Below are positions 33,329 through 43,134 of a DNA stretch of 64,000 nt, one piece after another. Source of the stretch: Curvibacter sp. PD_MW3 (lineage in GTDB: Bacteria > Pseudomonadota > Gammaproteobacteria > Burkholderiales > Burkholderiaceae_C). Every line of letters begins with the position of its first letter. The first letter of the stretch is position 1. Position numbers and translations under genes: made by a program. The stretch spans positions 31,394 through 95,393 of the forward strand of contig NSIV01000010.1 of the NCBI GenBank assembly GCA_002633085.1. The letters run 5' to 3'. The notes beneath the pieces were generated by a model. It worked only from the letters and a program-made list of their open reading frames with translations, did not search any database and had not been told where the DNA came from.

Positions 33329-33895
33329 ATGTTCTTCACCATTCCCACCCTCATGACCTGGACGCGCATCGTCGCGATTCCCCTGATCGTGGGTGTGTTC
33401 TACCTGCCGCTGGACCCGGCCACGCGCAACCTGATTGCCACCGTGATGTTCGTGGTGTTCGCGTTGACCGACTGGCTTGACGGCTTTCTGGCGCGCAAGC
33501 TCAACCAGACCTCGGCTTTCGGCGCCTTCCTCGACCCGGTAGCCGACAAGTTCCTGGTCTGCGCCAGCCTGCTGGTGCTGGTGAATCTGGGCCGCGCCGA
33601 TGTGTTTGTGGCACTCATCATCATCGGCCGCGAGATCGCCATCTCGGCCCTGCGCGAATGGATGGCGCAGATCGGTGCCTCGCGCAGTGTGGCCGTGCAC
33701 ATGCTGGGCAAGGTCAAGACCACGGTGCAGATGGTGGCCATTCCTTTCCTGCTGTTCGACGGACTGCTGTTCGGCGTCATCGACACGAGCCAGTGGGGCT
33801 ACGTCCTGATCTGGCTGGCGGCGGTTCTCACCGTCTGGTCCATGGTCTATTACCTGCAAAAAGCCCTGCCCGAGATCCGGGCACGGGTGAAATGA
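33329..33895 (+). CDS. pgsA: CDP-diacylglycerol--glycerol-3-phosphate 3-phosphatidyltransferase
   Basis: 188 residues, an integral inner-membrane enzyme making phosphatidylglycerophosphate. The CDP-alcohol phosphotransferase motif is complete: D-W-L-D-G-F-L-A-R followed by G-A-F-L-D-P-V-A-D (about residues 48-75). Several hydrophobic helices. 30 bp after uvrC, the common uvrC-pgsA arrangement. Confidence 0.96.
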   Translation: MFFTIPTLMTWTRIVAIPLIVGVFYLPLDPATRNLIATVMFVVFALTDWLDGFLARKLNQTSAFGAFLDPVADKFLVCASLLVLVNLGRADVFVALIIIGREIAISALREWMAQIGASRSVAVHMLGKVKTTVQMVAIPFLLFDGLLFGVIDTSQWGYVLIWLAAVLTVWSMVYYLQKALPEIRARVK

Positions 33896-33905
33896 ACTCG
33901 CGCCA

Positions 33906-34808
33906 ATGAGCGAGCGCAGCGACAGTGCTGCCCTGCTGCGGGCCATGCCGCTGGTGTTCGTGCTGATCTGGAGCACCGGTTTCATCGTGGCGCGCTATGG
34001 CATGCCGCATGCGCCGCCACTGAAGTTCCTGGCCTGGCGTTACGTCCTGTCCATCCTCTGTTTCCTGCCCTGGGTTCTGCTGGCGCGCGTGGCCTGGCCG
34101 CAATCGCGGGCGCAATGGGGGCACCTGGCCGTCACCGGGGTGCTGATGCATGCGGGCTACCTGGGCGGCGTCTGGGCTGCGGTCAAGGCCGGCATGGGCT
34201 CCGGCCTGGTGGCACTGATCGTCGGCCTGCAACCAGTCTTGACAGCGTTCTGGCTGTCGGCGCGCGGTGCTTCCGTCACAGGGCGGCAATGGGCCGGTTT
34301 GCTGCTGGGCTTTGCCGGCTTGTTGCTGGTGGTGTCGCGCAAATTCGGCCAGGGTGGCGAGGCCGGCATCTTCAATCTGTCGCTGGCCGTGTTGGCCCTG
34401 CTGAGCATCACCATCGGCACGCTGTACCAGAAACGTTTTGTCGCGCCGTGTGATGTGCGCAGTGCCAATGCGGTGCAACTGCTCGCTGCCTTGCTGGTGA
34501 CCTTGCCGCTGACTGCACTGGAAACCGAGACCATGGGTTGGCAACTGGCGGTTGGCGGTGTGAACTGGGAGCTGGTGATTGCCATGGGCTGGTCGGTGCT
34601 GGGGCTGACACTTGGCGGCAGCTCCTTGCTCTACCTGCTGATCCAGCGTGGTGCGGCCACCAGTGTGACCAGCCTGCTGTACCTGGTGCCGCCAACCACG
34701 GCGCTGATGGCCTGGGTGCTGTTTGCCGAGCCCATCACGATGACGACGCTTGTCGGGACCGCCTTGACGGCGGTGGGTGTGAGCCTGGTGGTGCGCGCGG
34801 CACGCTGA
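33906..34808 (+). CDS. EamA/RhaT family drug-metabolite transporter
   Basis: 300 residues with ten membrane helices as two EamA repeats (VLIWSTGFIVARYGMPHAPP near the N-terminus; SLLYLVPPTTALMAWVLFAE near the C-terminus). Exporter of unknown substrate. 10 bp after pgsA on the same strand. Confidence 0.85.
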   Translation: MSERSDSAALLRAMPLVFVLIWSTGFIVARYGMPHAPPLKFLAWRYVLSILCFLPWVLLARVAWPQSRAQWGHLAVTGVLMHAGYLGGVWAAVKAGMGSGLVALIVGLQPVLTAFWLSARGASVTGRQWAGLLLGFAGLLLVVSRKFGQGGEAGIFNLSLAVLALLSITIGTLYQKRFVAPCDVRSANAVQLLAALLVTLPLTALETETMGWQLAVGGVNWELVIAMGWSVLGLTLGGSSLLYLLIQRGAATSVTSLLYLVPPTTALMAWVLFAEPITMTTLVGTALTAVGVSLVVRAAR

Positions 34809-34991
34809 GTCCATCCACTTGAAAGTGGGGCGTTCAATCGCGCAAGCGCTTTAGCCCATTTCCGATCACGCGACCAGCCCAGGTTTCCCCGGAGTTTTGA
34901 AAATATTTGTATCCGTCACTTTTCTCGGGAAGACGGGCAAAGAAAACCGTCTAGAATTCGCCCCCGTGCTGTTGTAAAGCTGCATGCCGTG

Positions 34992-35047
34992 TTGACACGG
35001 AAAACATAGGTGGCTTTAATCATATGTAGCAGTACTCGCTGCATATG
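34992..35047 (+). promoter_or_regulatory. sigma-70-type promoter and leader dyad of hupB
   Basis: ttgaca (34992-34997), a 17-bp spacer, then tttaat (35015-35020): a near-consensus promoter 123 bp upstream of the hupB GTG. Directly after it, catatgtagc (35021-35030) and gctgcatatg (35038-35047) form a 10-bp inverted repeat with one wobble pair, spanning the expected start site. The remaining gap from 34809 to 34991 shows no gene. Confidence 0.72.
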
Positions 35048-35142
35048 GCCGGCTCCTTTTGCACCACGCTGTTATCTGGGTTGGTGCAAGGAGTTACAAA
35101 CGAGACAATTTGATTAACGCAGTTTCCAAGAAGGGGTTCTTT

Positions 35143-35415
35143 GTGAATAAAACCGAACTGATTGAGCACATTGCCAAGCATGCCGACATCTCCAAGGCAG
35201 CTGCTACCCGTGCACTCGAGTCCACCATCGGCGCCGTCAAGACCACGCTGAAAAAAGGTGGCACTGTTTCCCTCGTGGGTTTCGGTACCTTTGCCGTTGG
35301 CAAACGTGCTGCCCGCACTGGCCGCAACCCCCGTACCGGCGCTGCGATTAAAATCAAGGCCGCCAAGGTGCCGAAGTTCCGTCCGGGCAAAGCCTTGAAA
35401 GACGCCCTGAACTGA
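35143..35415 (+). CDS. hupB: DNA-binding protein HU
   Basis: 90 residues from the GTG at 35143 (aagggg about 7 nt upstream; the frame is open further upstream). Classical HU/IHF-fold: [20 protein letters not shown], the [20 protein letters not shown] beta arm with the RNPRTG tip, and [16 protein letters not shown] at the C-terminus. HU bends and compacts nucleoid DNA. Position upstream of ppiD matches the common hupB-ppiD order. Confidence 0.95.
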   Translation: MNKTELIEHIAKHADISKAAATRALESTIGAVKTTLKKGGTVSLVGFGTFAVGKRAARTGRNPRTGAAIKIKAAKVPKFRPGKALKDALN

Positions 35416-35430
35416 TTCTGGTTTAAGGTG

Positions 35431-35506
35431 GGGTGCTTAGCTCAGTCGGTAGAGCGGCGCCCTTACAAGGCGTAGGTCGGCGGTTCGACCCCGTCAGCAC
35501 CCACCA
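35431..35506 (+). tRNA. tRNA-Val(TAC)
   Basis: 76-nt cloverleaf: acceptor gggtgct/agcaccc, D arm with agctcagtcggtagagc, anticodon stem gcgcc/ggcgt with loop cttacaa (anticodon TAC), T loop ttcgacc, discriminator A and genome-encoded CCA. Confidence 0.96.
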
Positions 35507-35513
35507 CCCAAGC

Positions 35514-35547
35514 AAAGGCGAACTCACTGTTCGCCTTTTTTGTTTTT
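35514..35547 (+). terminator. rho-independent terminator after tRNA-Val
   Basis: aaaggcgaac / gttcgccttt stem with a 5-nt loop and an extended T tract, just before the ppiD ribosome site. Confidence 0.85.
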
Positions 35548-35565
35548 TTGATGGAGAGTCCGCGC

Positions 35566-37503
35566 ATGTTTGATTACGTCCGTAAGCACACGAAGATCAT
35601 GATGGGACTGTTGTTCCTGCTGATCATTCCCTCGTTCGTGCTGTTCGGCATTGACGGCTACAACCGTTTCCGTGAGCAAGGTCAAACCGTAGCCCGCGTT
35701 GGCGGACACGACATCAACCAGGGCGAGTGGGACGCTGCGCACAAGTCGGAAGTGGAGCGCCTGCGTGCCGCCATGCCGACGCTGGATGCCAAGCTGCTGG
35801 ATTCTCCCCAGGCGCGTTATGCCACGCTGGAGCGCCTGGTGCGCGAACGCGTGCTGGCGCAAGCCGCTGAATCGGCCCATTTGGTGACCAGCGACGTGCG
35901 TCTGGCGCGTGCCTTGCAGGAAACGCCGGCGATTGCCGCGCTGCGCCGTGCCGATGGCACCTTGGACATGGAACGCTATCGTCAACTGGTAGGCAGCCAA
36001 GGCATGACGCCCGAGATGTTCGAGGCCCGCCTGCGCAACGATCTGTCCGTGCGCCAGGTGGAGACGGGCCTGCTGCAGACCGGCTTTGCCGCACCGGCGG
36101 TGGCTGATCTGGCCCTCAATGCTTTTTACGAGCGGCGCGAAGTGCAACTGGCGCGCTTCAACACCGCCGACTTTGCGGCCAAGGTCAACCCGACCGATGC
36201 CGATCTGGAGGCCTTCTACCAAGCCAACCAGTCGCTGTTCCAGGCGCCTGAGCAGGCCAACATCGAGTACATCGTGCTGGACCTGGAGGCGGTGAAGAAA
36301 ACCATCAGCCTCAACGAACAGGACCTCAAGACTTATTACGAGCAGAACGTGGCACGCCTGAGCGGCACCGAAGAGCGCCGTGCCAGCCACATCCTGATTG
36401 CCGCCGCCAAGGGCGGTTCTGACGCCGAGCGCCAGAAAGCCAAGGCGCGTGCCGAGGAGTTGCTGGCCCAAGTGCGCAAGGCACCGGACAGTTTTGCCGA
36501 GGTGGCACGCAAGAACTCGCAGGATACGGGCTCGGCACCGCAGGGCGGCGACCTGGACTTCTTCGCCCGTGGCGCCATGGTCAAGCCCTTCGAAGATGCC
36601 GCCTTTGCCCTGAAGAAAGGTGAGATCAGCGACGTTGTGGAATCCGATTTCGGCTACCACATCATCAAACTGACCGACATCAAGGCGCCGAAGCAGAAAA
36701 GCTTTGTCGAGCTGCGCGCCAGCCTGGAAGCCGACCTGAAGAATCAGCAGGCGCGGACCAAGTACGCGGAAGCGGCCGAGGTCTTTGCCAATGGCGTGTA
36801 CGAGCAGTCCGACAGCCTCAAGCCGGTGGCCGACAAGCTCAAGCTTGAAGTCCAGAGCGCCAACCGCGTCTTGCGTCAGCCGGAGCCGGGCGCCAAGGGC
36901 GTGCTGGCCAATGCCAAATTCCTGGAGGCTGTCTTCAGCACGGATACGGTGGCGAACAAGCGCAACAGCGAAGCGGTGGAAGTCGGCCCCAGCCAGCTGG
37001 CGGCGGCGCGTATCTCCCAGTACACACCGGCCCGCACTCTGCCGTTGGCCGAGGTGCGCTCTGCCGTGCGCGAGCGCGTGGTGAATGCCCGTGCGGCCGA
37101 ACTGGCCCGTCAGGAAGGGGCGAAACAACTGGCAGCCTGGAAAGCCAGCCCGGCACAGGCCCAGTTGCAAGGCGCGCTGGTGGTGTCGCGCGATCAGCCG
37201 CAGAACCTGCCCGCGGCTTTGCTCGATGCCGTGCTGCGTGCCGATACGGCCAGCCTGCCGGTTTTTGTCGGGGTCGATCTCGGCGCCCGAGGTTATGCCA
37301 TCGCCAAGATCAACAAGCGGGCCGAGCGGCCGACGGCTGCGCCGCAGGTGCAGCAGCAGGACCGTGCCCAGTACACCCAGTGGTGGACGCAGGCCGAGAA
37401 CCAGGCGTACTACAAGCTGCTGCAGGAACGCTTCAAGGCCGAGATCAAGGTGGCACGTCCTGCCGCTTTCGAAACACAAATGGCGGCAGGTGCGCTGCAG
37501 TGA
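35566..37503 (+). CDS. ppiD: peptidylprolyl isomerase / periplasmic chaperone PpiD-like
   Basis: 645 residues from ATG 35566, which has ggagag 7 nt upstream; the frame opens 18 bp earlier. Cytoplasmic tail, one membrane helix (TKIMMGLLFLLIIPSFVLFG), SurA-N-like chaperone helices with QARYATLERLVRERVLAQA, and a parvulin domain around residues 265-375 (RASHILIAA, PQGGDLDFFARGAMVKPFED, SDFGYHIIKLTDI). Inner-membrane-anchored folding factor for exported proteins. Follows hupB and tRNA-Val. Confidence 0.92.
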   Translation: MFDYVRKHTKIMMGLLFLLIIPSFVLFGIDGYNRFREQGQTVARVGGHDINQGEWDAAHKSEVERLRAAMPTLDAKLLDSPQARYATLERLVRERVLAQAAESAHLVTSDVRLARALQETPAIAALRRADGTLDMERYRQLVGSQGMTPEMFEARLRNDLSVRQVETGLLQTGFAAPAVADLALNAFYERREVQLARFNTADFAAKVNPTDADLEAFYQANQSLFQAPEQANIEYIVLDLEAVKKTISLNEQDLKTYYEQNVARLSGTEERRASHILIAAAKGGSDAERQKAKARAEELLAQVRKAPDSFAEVARKNSQDTGSAPQGGDLDFFARGAMVKPFEDAAFALKKGEISDVVESDFGYHIIKLTDIKAPKQKSFVELRASLEADLKNQQARTKYAEAAEVFANGVYEQSDSLKPVADKLKLEVQSANRVLRQPEPGAKGVLANAKFLEAVFSTDTVANKRNSEAVEVGPSQLAAARISQYTPARTLPLAEVRSAVRERVVNARAAELARQEGAKQLAAWKASPAQAQLQGALVVSRDQPQNLPAALLDAVLRADTASLPVFVGVDLGARGYAIAKINKRAERPTAAPQVQQQDRAQYTQWWTQAENQAYYKLLQERFKAEIKVARPAAFETQMAAGALQ

Positions 37504-37532
37504 GCGCCGAACCGGTTATAATTTAAGGCTAC

Positions 37533-37609
37533 GGTGGCTGTAGCTCAGTTGGTAGAGTCCAGGATTGTGATTCCTGTCGTCGTGGGTTCGAGTCCCATCA
37601 GCCACCCCA
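37533..37609 (+). tRNA. tRNA-His(GTG)
   Basis: Has the extra 5' G of tRNA-His (37533), acceptor gtggctg/cagccac, D arm gctcagttggtagagt, anticodon loop ttgtgat (anticodon GTG) between cagga and tcctg, T arm ggttcgagtccc, and encoded CCA. A tataat at 37517-37522 lies 10 bp upstream. Confidence 0.96.
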
Positions 37610-37612
37610 GAT

Positions 37613-37644
37613 AAAAAATGCCCGCTTTATGCGGGCATTTTCAT
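37613..37644. terminator. bidirectional terminator after tRNA-His
   Basis: atgcccgc / gcgggcat hairpin with a 5-nt loop, A6 on its left and T4 on its right; serves tRNA-His and the convergent oxidoreductase gene. Confidence 0.83.
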
Positions 37645-37681
37645 TTCTGCGTGGCCATGGCAGGCCGCACTTCACGCGGAC

Positions 37682-38656
37682 TCAGTTCACCAGCACCAGC
37701 TTGCCTTTGACGCTGCGCGAGCCCATGTGGGCGTACGCTGCCTTGAGTTCGGCCATGGGCATCGTGCGGTCAATCACCGGTTTGATCTTTCCTTGCGCAT
37801 ACCACTGCGCCAGCGCCATCATCATGGCGCCATTGGCTTTCGGTTCGCGTTTGGCAAAGTCGCCCCAGAACACGCCCACGAGCGAGGCGCCCTTGAGCAG
37901 CGGCAGGTTCAGCGGCAGCGAGGGAATCGGTCCGGCGGCAAAACCGACCACCAGGTAGCGGCCGCGCCAGGCAATGGAGCGGAAGGCCGGCTCAGCCAGG
38001 TCGCCGCCCACCGGGTCGTAGATCACGTCGGGGCCTTTGCTGTCGGTCAGCGCCTTGAGGGCTTCGCGCAGATTTTCCTTGCTGTAGTTGATGGTGACAT
38101 CAGCACCGATCGACTGGCACAGCGCACACTTCTCATCGGTCGAGGCGGCGGCAATCACGCGCGCGCCGGCGGCCTTGGCGATCTGGATCGCGGCAGTGCC
38201 CACGCCGCCGGCAGCGCCCAGCACCAGCACGGTTTCCCCGGCCTTGAGCTGGCCGCGGTCCAGCAAGGCATGGTGCGAGGTGGCGTAGGTCATGATGAAA
38301 GCGGCCGCATCGACAAACGAGAAGTCGGCGGGCAGCGGCATGCACAGTGCGGCAGGTGCCAGGGTGTGGGTGCCGAAACCGCCCGTGCCCGACAGACAGG
38401 CCACGGGCTGGCCGACCTGAAGGTGCGTGACGCCGGCGCCCACCGCCTGCACCACGCCGGCGTATTCGGAGCCCGGCACAAAGGGCAGAGGCGGTTTGAT
38501 CTGGTACTTGTTCTGCACGATCAGCAGGTCGGGGAAGTTCAGGCTGGCGGCCTTGATCTCCACCAGCACCTGGCCGGTGCCGGGTTGCGGTGTCGGCAGT
38601 TCCTTCCAGTTCAGCGCATCCACCCCGGTGGGGTCTTCGCAAAGCCATGCGTGCAT
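37682..38656 (-). CDS. NADPH:quinone oxidoreductase family protein
   Basis: 324 residues from ATG 38656 (caggagacgatcg upstream; frame opens 63 bp earlier). Medium-chain dehydrogenase fold lacking zinc ligands: [20 protein letters not shown], the cofactor motif [20 protein letters not shown], and [20 protein letters not shown]. Probably reduces quinones or enones with NADPH. Divergent from surE, 139 bp apart. Confidence 0.9.
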   Translation of the reverse strand: MHAWLCEDPTGVDALNWKELPTPQPGTGQVLVEIKAASLNFPDLLIVQNKYQIKPPLPFVPGSEYAGVVQAVGAGVTHLQVGQPVACLSGTGGFGTHTLAPAALCMPLPADFSFVDAAAFIMTYATSHHALLDRGQLKAGETVLVLGAAGGVGTAAIQIAKAAGARVIAAASTDEKCALCQSIGADVTINYSKENLREALKALTDSKGPDVIYDPVGGDLAEPAFRSIAWRGRYLVVGFAAGPIPSLPLNLPLLKGASLVGVFWGDFAKREPKANGAMMMALAQWYAQGKIKPVIDRTMPMAELKAAYAHMGSRSVKGKLVLVN

Positions 38657-38795
38657 CGATCGTCTCCTGCGGTGTTGTGGGTTCAAGTCAGTCGCGCATG
38701 ATAAGGCGCGCTGTCGCACCTGTTATGTCCCTCGCGTGACGTCCCCCAGCGCAAGGGCGCCAGCCACCTACAATCGGCAGCACTACGCTGCAAAC

Positions 38796-39575
38796 ATGAA
38801 GATCCTGATTTCCAACGACGACGGCTACCAGGCCCCCGGCATCGTCGCCTTGTACGAGGCGCTGAAAGACGTGGCCGAGGTCGAGGTGGTTGCACCTGAG
38901 CACAACAACAGTGCCAAGTCCAACGCCCTGACACTGCATTCACCGCTGTACGTGCAGCGTGCGACCAACGGCTTTCGTTACGTCAACGGCACGCCGGCCG
39001 ACTGCGTGCACATTGCGCTGACCGGGCTGCTGGGCTACCGGCCCGACCTGGTGGTGTCCGGCATCAACAACGGTGCCAACATGGGCGACGACACCATCTA
39101 CTCCGGCACCGTGGGGGCCGCAATGGAGGGGTACCTGTTCGGCATCCCGGCGATTGCCTTCTCGCAGACCGAGAAGGGTTGGCGCCATCTGGATGCCGCT
39201 GCGGCCAAGGCGCGCGAGCTGGTGTTGCAGATGGCGCAGCATCAACTGGTGGGCGCCCAGCCCTGGCTGCTCAATGTCAACATTCCCTGCCTGCCGCAGG
39301 AAAGCCTCAAGCCCATGAAGGTGTGCCGTCTGGGACGCCGCCATGCGGCCGAGAAAGTCATCACCCAGACCAGCCCGCGTGGGGACACCATGTACTGGAT
39401 TGGCGGCGCCGGTCCGGCCAAGGACGAGGGCGAGGGCACGGACTTCCATGCCACCAGCCAAGGCCACGTGTCGGTGACGCCACTCAAGGTGGACCTGAGC
39501 GACCACGCCAATCTGGGCTACTGGGCCCAGTCTATGAGCCACATGGCAGCGCACGCCGGCAAGGAGGGCGCATGA
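38796..39575 (+). CDS. surE: 5'/3'-nucleotidase SurE
   Basis: 259 residues from ATG 38796. Metal-dependent nucleotidase; ligands are in [16 protein letters not shown] (paired Asp), [10 protein letters not shown] (Ser) and [20 protein letters not shown] (Asn). First gene of surE-pcm-nlpD-rpoS, a stress operon shared by beta- and gammaproteobacteria. Weak ribosome site. The stop overlaps the pcm start (ATGA). Confidence 0.96.
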   Translation: MKILISNDDGYQAPGIVALYEALKDVAEVEVVAPEHNNSAKSNALTLHSPLYVQRATNGFRYVNGTPADCVHIALTGLLGYRPDLVVSGINNGANMGDDTIYSGTVGAAMEGYLFGIPAIAFSQTEKGWRHLDAAAAKARELVLQMAQHQLVGAQPWLLNVNIPCLPQESLKPMKVCRLGRRHAAEKVITQTSPRGDTMYWIGGAGPAKDEGEGTDFHATSQGHVSVTPLKVDLSDHANLGYWAQSMSHMAAHAGKEGA

Positions 39576-40372
39576 CGTCCAAGCCGCGTCCGTCTTTTCC
39601 GGCCCGGCTGGATCGGGCGCCCGGTCCGGTACCGGCGCGGGGTGCTGCAATGCAGCCGATGTCGGCTGCCAAACCCGCCTTGGCAACGGCCAAGCCGGTG
39701 GTCCGTCAACAACCGCATGGGCTGGGACTGGACTCGCATGCCGTGCGCCAGGCCATGGTCAACAAGCTGGCGGGGCAAGGCATCAGCGATGTGCGCGTGC
39801 TGTCAGCCATGGGCACCATCGAACGCCACCGTTTCGTCGACAGCGCGCTGGTGAACCAGGCCTATGAAGACACCAGCCTGCCGATCGGGCTGGGGCAAAC
39901 CATTTCCAAGCCGGGCGTGGTCTCGCGCATGGCCGAACTGCTGCTGAACGGACGGCCCGGCAAGCTGGGGCGGGTGCTGGAGATCGGCACCGGCTGCGGC
40001 TACCAGGCGGCGGTGTTGAGTCTGCTGGCCAGTGAGGTCTACAGCATTGAGCGCCTGCGTGGCCTGCATGACAAGGCGCGCGAGAACCTGCGCCCCCTGC
40101 GCCTGCCCAATGTGCACCTGCTGTTTGGCGACGGGATGGCGGGTTTTGCCAAAGGGGCGCCCTATGCCGCCATCATCGCCGCGGCCGGCGGCGAGGCCGT
40201 GCCGCAGGCCTGGATCGACCAGTTGGCCATGGATGGCCGCTTGGTGGCGCCAGTGGCCTCCAGCACGGGCGGGCAGCAGGCCTTGATGGTGATCGACCGC
40301 ACGCCGCAGGGCTTGCGGCAGACCGTGCTTGAGGCAGTTCACTTTGTCCCCCTAAAATCAGGTATCGCATGA
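39572..40372 (+). CDS. pcm: protein-L-isoaspartate O-methyltransferase
   Basis: 266 residues from the ATG overlapping surE (aaggagg upstream). Repairs isoaspartyl residues in damaged proteins. The first 50 residues are a proline/alanine-rich extension relative to E. coli Pcm (208 residues). The catalytic core has [34 protein letters not shown] and the SAM-binding [19 protein letters not shown]. Its stop overlaps an ATG of nlpD. Confidence 0.94.
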   Translation: MTSKPRPSFPARLDRAPGPVPARGAAMQPMSAAKPALATAKPVVRQQPHGLGLDSHAVRQAMVNKLAGQGISDVRVLSAMGTIERHRFVDSALVNQAYEDTSLPIGLGQTISKPGVVSRMAELLLNGRPGKLGRVLEIGTGCGYQAAVLSLLASEVYSIERLRGLHDKARENLRPLRLPNVHLLFGDGMAGFAKGAPYAAIIAAAGGEAVPQAWIDQLAMDGRLVAPVASSTGGQQALMVIDRTPQGLRQTVLEAVHFVPLKSGIA

Positions 40373-40383
40373 AGGGAACAGCT

Positions 40384-41268
40384 ATGTCGGGTTTGCGGGA
40401 GCGCTTTGTTGTTTGGGGTCTGATCGCGGGGGCCAGTCTGTTGCTGGCCGGGTGCAGTTCGACCAGCCTCAACCGGGCACCGGTGGAAGACCGCCGCAAC
40501 GCCGCCCAGAAGGCCGCGGTGGACCCGAACGTCAAGCAGCCACCCGGCTTCGAGAATGCCGGCAAGCCGGGTTACTACACGGTCAAACCCGGTGACACGC
40601 TGATTCGCGTCGGCCTGGAAACCGGCCAGAACTGGAAGGACATCCGGCGCTGGAACAACCTGGACAATCCCAACCAGATCGAGGTGGGGCAGGTGTTGCG
40701 TGTGGTGCCGCCAAGCGCCAATGGGTCGGCTGCCGCGACGCAGACGGCCGCGGTCACGCGCCCCATCACCAGTTCGACCGCCACTGCCAGCAGCGTGCCG
40801 CCGCCGGGACAGGCGGCCAGCGCAGCCAAACAACCCGCGTCGGCACCCCAGCCGGCGGCCGCTGCGCAACCGGAAGCGGCTGCTGCGAACGGTGAAGATC
40901 AGGTCGCCTGGAACTGGCCGGTTAATGGCGGTTCGGTGCTGGCGGGCTTCGATGAAGTCAAGAACAAGGGGCTGGACATCAGTGGTGCGGCCGGTGACCC
41001 GGTGTTCGCGGCCGCCGATGGCCGCGTGGTCTATGCCGGTGCCGGTCTGCGCGGCTATGGCAACCTGATCATCCTCAAGCACAACAACACCTACCTCACG
41101 GCCTATGCGCACAACCAGTCGCTGCTGGTGAAGGAAGACCAGTCGGTGCGCAAGGGCCAGAAGATCGCCGAAATGGGCAACAGCGATGCCGACCGCGTGA
41201 AGCTGCACTTCGAAGTGCGCCGCCAGGGCAAACCGGTCGATCCGGCCAAATACCTGCCAGCCAGGTAG
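40384..41268 (+). CDS. nlpD: NlpD-like murein hydrolase activator lipoprotein
   Basis: 294 residues from ATG 40384, with aaggga 8-13 nt upstream; an ATG at 40369 overlapping the pcm stop is an alternative. Signal peptide ends at a lipobox (LLLAGC). LysM domain (YYTVKPGDTLIRVGLETGQN, about residues 63-110), Ala/Pro-rich linker, and a LytM/M23 domain that lacks the usual zinc-binding residues: the HxxxD position is NKGLDIS and the second HxH is VKLHFE. As in E. coli NlpD it should activate an amidase rather than cut peptidoglycan. Upstream of rpoS as usual. Confidence 0.93.
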   Translation: MSGLRERFVVWGLIAGASLLLAGCSSTSLNRAPVEDRRNAAQKAAVDPNVKQPPGFENAGKPGYYTVKPGDTLIRVGLETGQNWKDIRRWNNLDNPNQIEVGQVLRVVPPSANGSAAATQTAAVTRPITSSTATASSVPPPGQAASAAKQPASAPQPAAAAQPEAAAANGEDQVAWNWPVNGGSVLAGFDEVKNKGLDISGAAGDPVFAAADGRVVYAGAGLRGYGNLIILKHNNTYLTAYAHNQSLLVKEDQSVRKGQKIAEMGNSDADRVKLHFEVRRQGKPVDPAKYLPAR

Positions 41269-41299
41269 GCCAATGCCAACCGCGCCTTGAGGAACAGCC

Positions 41300-42316
41300 A
41301 TGACAAAACGCTCCCTTCAAGGCCCAGGCAAGGTAGCGCGTCCAGCGGCAGCGGAGGGTGAGCCAAATCATGCTTCTGCCCTTGACGATACTGCGCCAGT
41401 AGCTCCTGATTTAGTAGCAATTGGCCAGGCGCCTGCCGCCTTGACCGGCGTTGAATTCGCCGGCGAAGCAGGGGATGCGCTTTCAGCCTATCTGCGCCAT
41501 GTGCGCCGCACCGAGCTGTTCACGCCCGAGCAGGAGTACGAGACGGCGACGCGCGCCCGTGCCGGTGACTTTGCCGCGCGGCAGAGCATGATCGAACACA
41601 ACCTGCGTCTGGTGGTGAGCATCGCCAAGTTCTACCTCGGGCGCGGTGTGCCGCTGTCGGACCTGATCGAAGAGGGCAACCTCGGTCTGATGCATGCCAT
41701 CGACAAGTTCGAGCCGGAGCGCGGCTTTCGTTTCTCCACCTACGCCACCTGGTGGATCCGCCAGTCGGTCGAGCGCGCGCTGATGCTGCAGGGGCGGGTG
41801 ATCCGCCTGCCGGTCAATGTGGTGCGCGAGCTGCAGCAGGTTCTGAGGGCACGCCGCGCGCTGGAAAACGATCCGGCGTTCAACGAGGCCCGGCCTGACG
41901 GTGTGCGCGTGGAAGACGTGGCCAATTTCCTGGGGCGCGACGTCAACGAAGTGGCTGAATTGCTGGCGCTGGCGGAAACGCCGAAGTCGCTTGACGCCAC
42001 GATGGACCGCTCGGAGAGCGAGCAGACGCTGGGCGAGTCCGTGGTGGACGAGCTGGCGCTGGACCCCAGTGGCGTGACGCAGACACATGAAGTGGAGCGC
42101 TTGCTGGAGGAGTGGCTGCACAGCCTGTCGGTGCGCGAGCAGGAGATTCTCGAAGGCCGCTTTGGCCTGCACGACCGCGAACCGGAAACGCTGGATGTAC
42201 TCAGTCACCGCCTGGGCCTGACACGCGAGCGTGTCCGTCAGGTGCAGAACGAGGCCCTGCTCAAGCTCAAGCGCTACCTGGCACGCCGCGGCATCACGCG
42301 CGAGGCGCTGCTCTGA
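41300..42316 (+). CDS. rpoS: RNA polymerase sigma factor RpoS
   Basis: 338 residues. Stationary-phase sigma factor. Regions: 1.2 ([20 protein letters not shown]), 2.1-2.4 ([40 protein letters not shown]), 3 ([20 protein letters not shown]), 4.2 ([20 protein letters not shown]). The N-terminal tail before region 1.2 is partly encoded by interspersed repeat copy E (residues about 22-40). Fourth gene of surE-pcm-nlpD-rpoS; the promoter may lie inside nlpD as in E. coli (not visible by eye). Confidence 0.97.
   Translation: MTKRSLQGPGKVARPAAAEGEPNHASALDDTAPVAPDLVAIGQAPAALTGVEFAGEAGDALSAYLRHVRRTELFTPEQEYETATRARAGDFAARQSMIEHNLRLVVSIAKFYLGRGVPLSDLIEEGNLGLMHAIDKFEPERGFRFSTYATWWIRQSVERALMLQGRVIRLPVNVVRELQQVLRARRALENDPAFNEARPDGVRVEDVANFLGRDVNEVAELLALAETPKSLDATMDRSESEQTLGESVVDELALDPSGVTQTHEVERLLEEWLHSLSVREQEILEGRFGLHDREPETLDVLSHRLGLTRERVRQVQNEALLKLKRYLARRGITREALL
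41365..41418 (+). repeat. interspersed repeat copy E, in frame within rpoS
   Basis: 54 bp that align without gaps to copy F in rlmD at 41 of 54 positions (my hand count). Both are read in the same frame: [18 protein letters not shown] here and [18 protein letters not shown] in RlmD. Confidence 0.82.
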
Positions 42317-42320
42317 TCCC

Positions 42321-43106
42321 ATGGCCTGGCCTGTACTTGTCTTCGACATCGAAACCATTCCCGACATTGCCGGGTTGCGCACCTTGCGGGGCGCCTCACC
42401 CGAGGCCACGGACGAGCAGGTCCATGTCGCTTGGCTGGCTGAGCGCAAGGAACATGGCCAGAGCGACTTCATGCCGCTGCACCTGCAGCGCGTGCTGGTG
42501 ATCAGTTGCGTCTTTCGCAATGCCGAGGGGCTGCGCATTCACTCGTTTGTCGACCGTGATGGCCAGAGCGAGGGCAAGATCATCCAGACCTTTTTCAACA
42601 CTGTGGAGAAGCACGTGCCGCAGCTGGTGAGCTGGAACGGTGGTGGCTTCGATCTGCCGGTGCTGCACTACCGCGGGCTGCAGCACGGTGTGGTGGCCGA
42701 CAAGTACTGGGATCTGGGTGACGATGACCGCGACTTCAAGTGGAACAACTACATCGGCCGCTACCACATGCGGCACCTGGACCTGATGGACTTGCTGGCC
42801 ATGTACCAGCCCAAGAACAACGCACCACTCGATGCCATGGCCAAGCTGTGCGGCTTTCCCGGCAAGCTGGGCATGGACGGCTCGGCGGTCTACCCCGCTT
42901 ACCTGGACGGCCAGCTGGAAGACATCCGGCGCTACTGCGAAACCGATGTCATGAACACCTACCTGCTGTACAGCCGCTTCCAGAAGATGCGTGGGGGGCT
43001 GCTGGAGAAAGAGTACGAGCAGGAGATCGCCCTGATCAAGGACACGCTGGGCAACCTGGCACCCACAGAGCCGCACTGGGACGAGTACCTCAGAGCCTGG
43101 GCCTAG
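42321..43106 (+). CDS. predicted 3'-5' exonuclease, PolB-like DEDD family
   Basis: 261 residues from ATG 42321, 4 bp after the rpoS stop. DEDD exonuclease acids: VFDIETIPD (Asp, Glu), SWNGGGFDLPVLHYR (Asp) and RRYCETDVMNTYLLYSRF (Asp). Belongs to the family of stand-alone PolB-like proofreading-type exonucleases; cellular role unknown. May be co-transcribed with rpoS. Confidence 0.88.
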   Translation: MAWPVLVFDIETIPDIAGLRTLRGASPEATDEQVHVAWLAERKEHGQSDFMPLHLQRVLVISCVFRNAEGLRIHSFVDRDGQSEGKIIQTFFNTVEKHVPQLVSWNGGGFDLPVLHYRGLQHGVVADKYWDLGDDDRDFKWNNYIGRYHMRHLDLMDLLAMYQPKNNAPLDAMAKLCGFPGKLGMDGSAVYPAYLDGQLEDIRRYCETDVMNTYLLYSRFQKMRGGLLEKEYEQEIALIKDTLGNLAPTEPHWDEYLRAWA

Positions 43107-43134
43107 TCGTTGCCGCCTCTGAGACAATTGGGGC

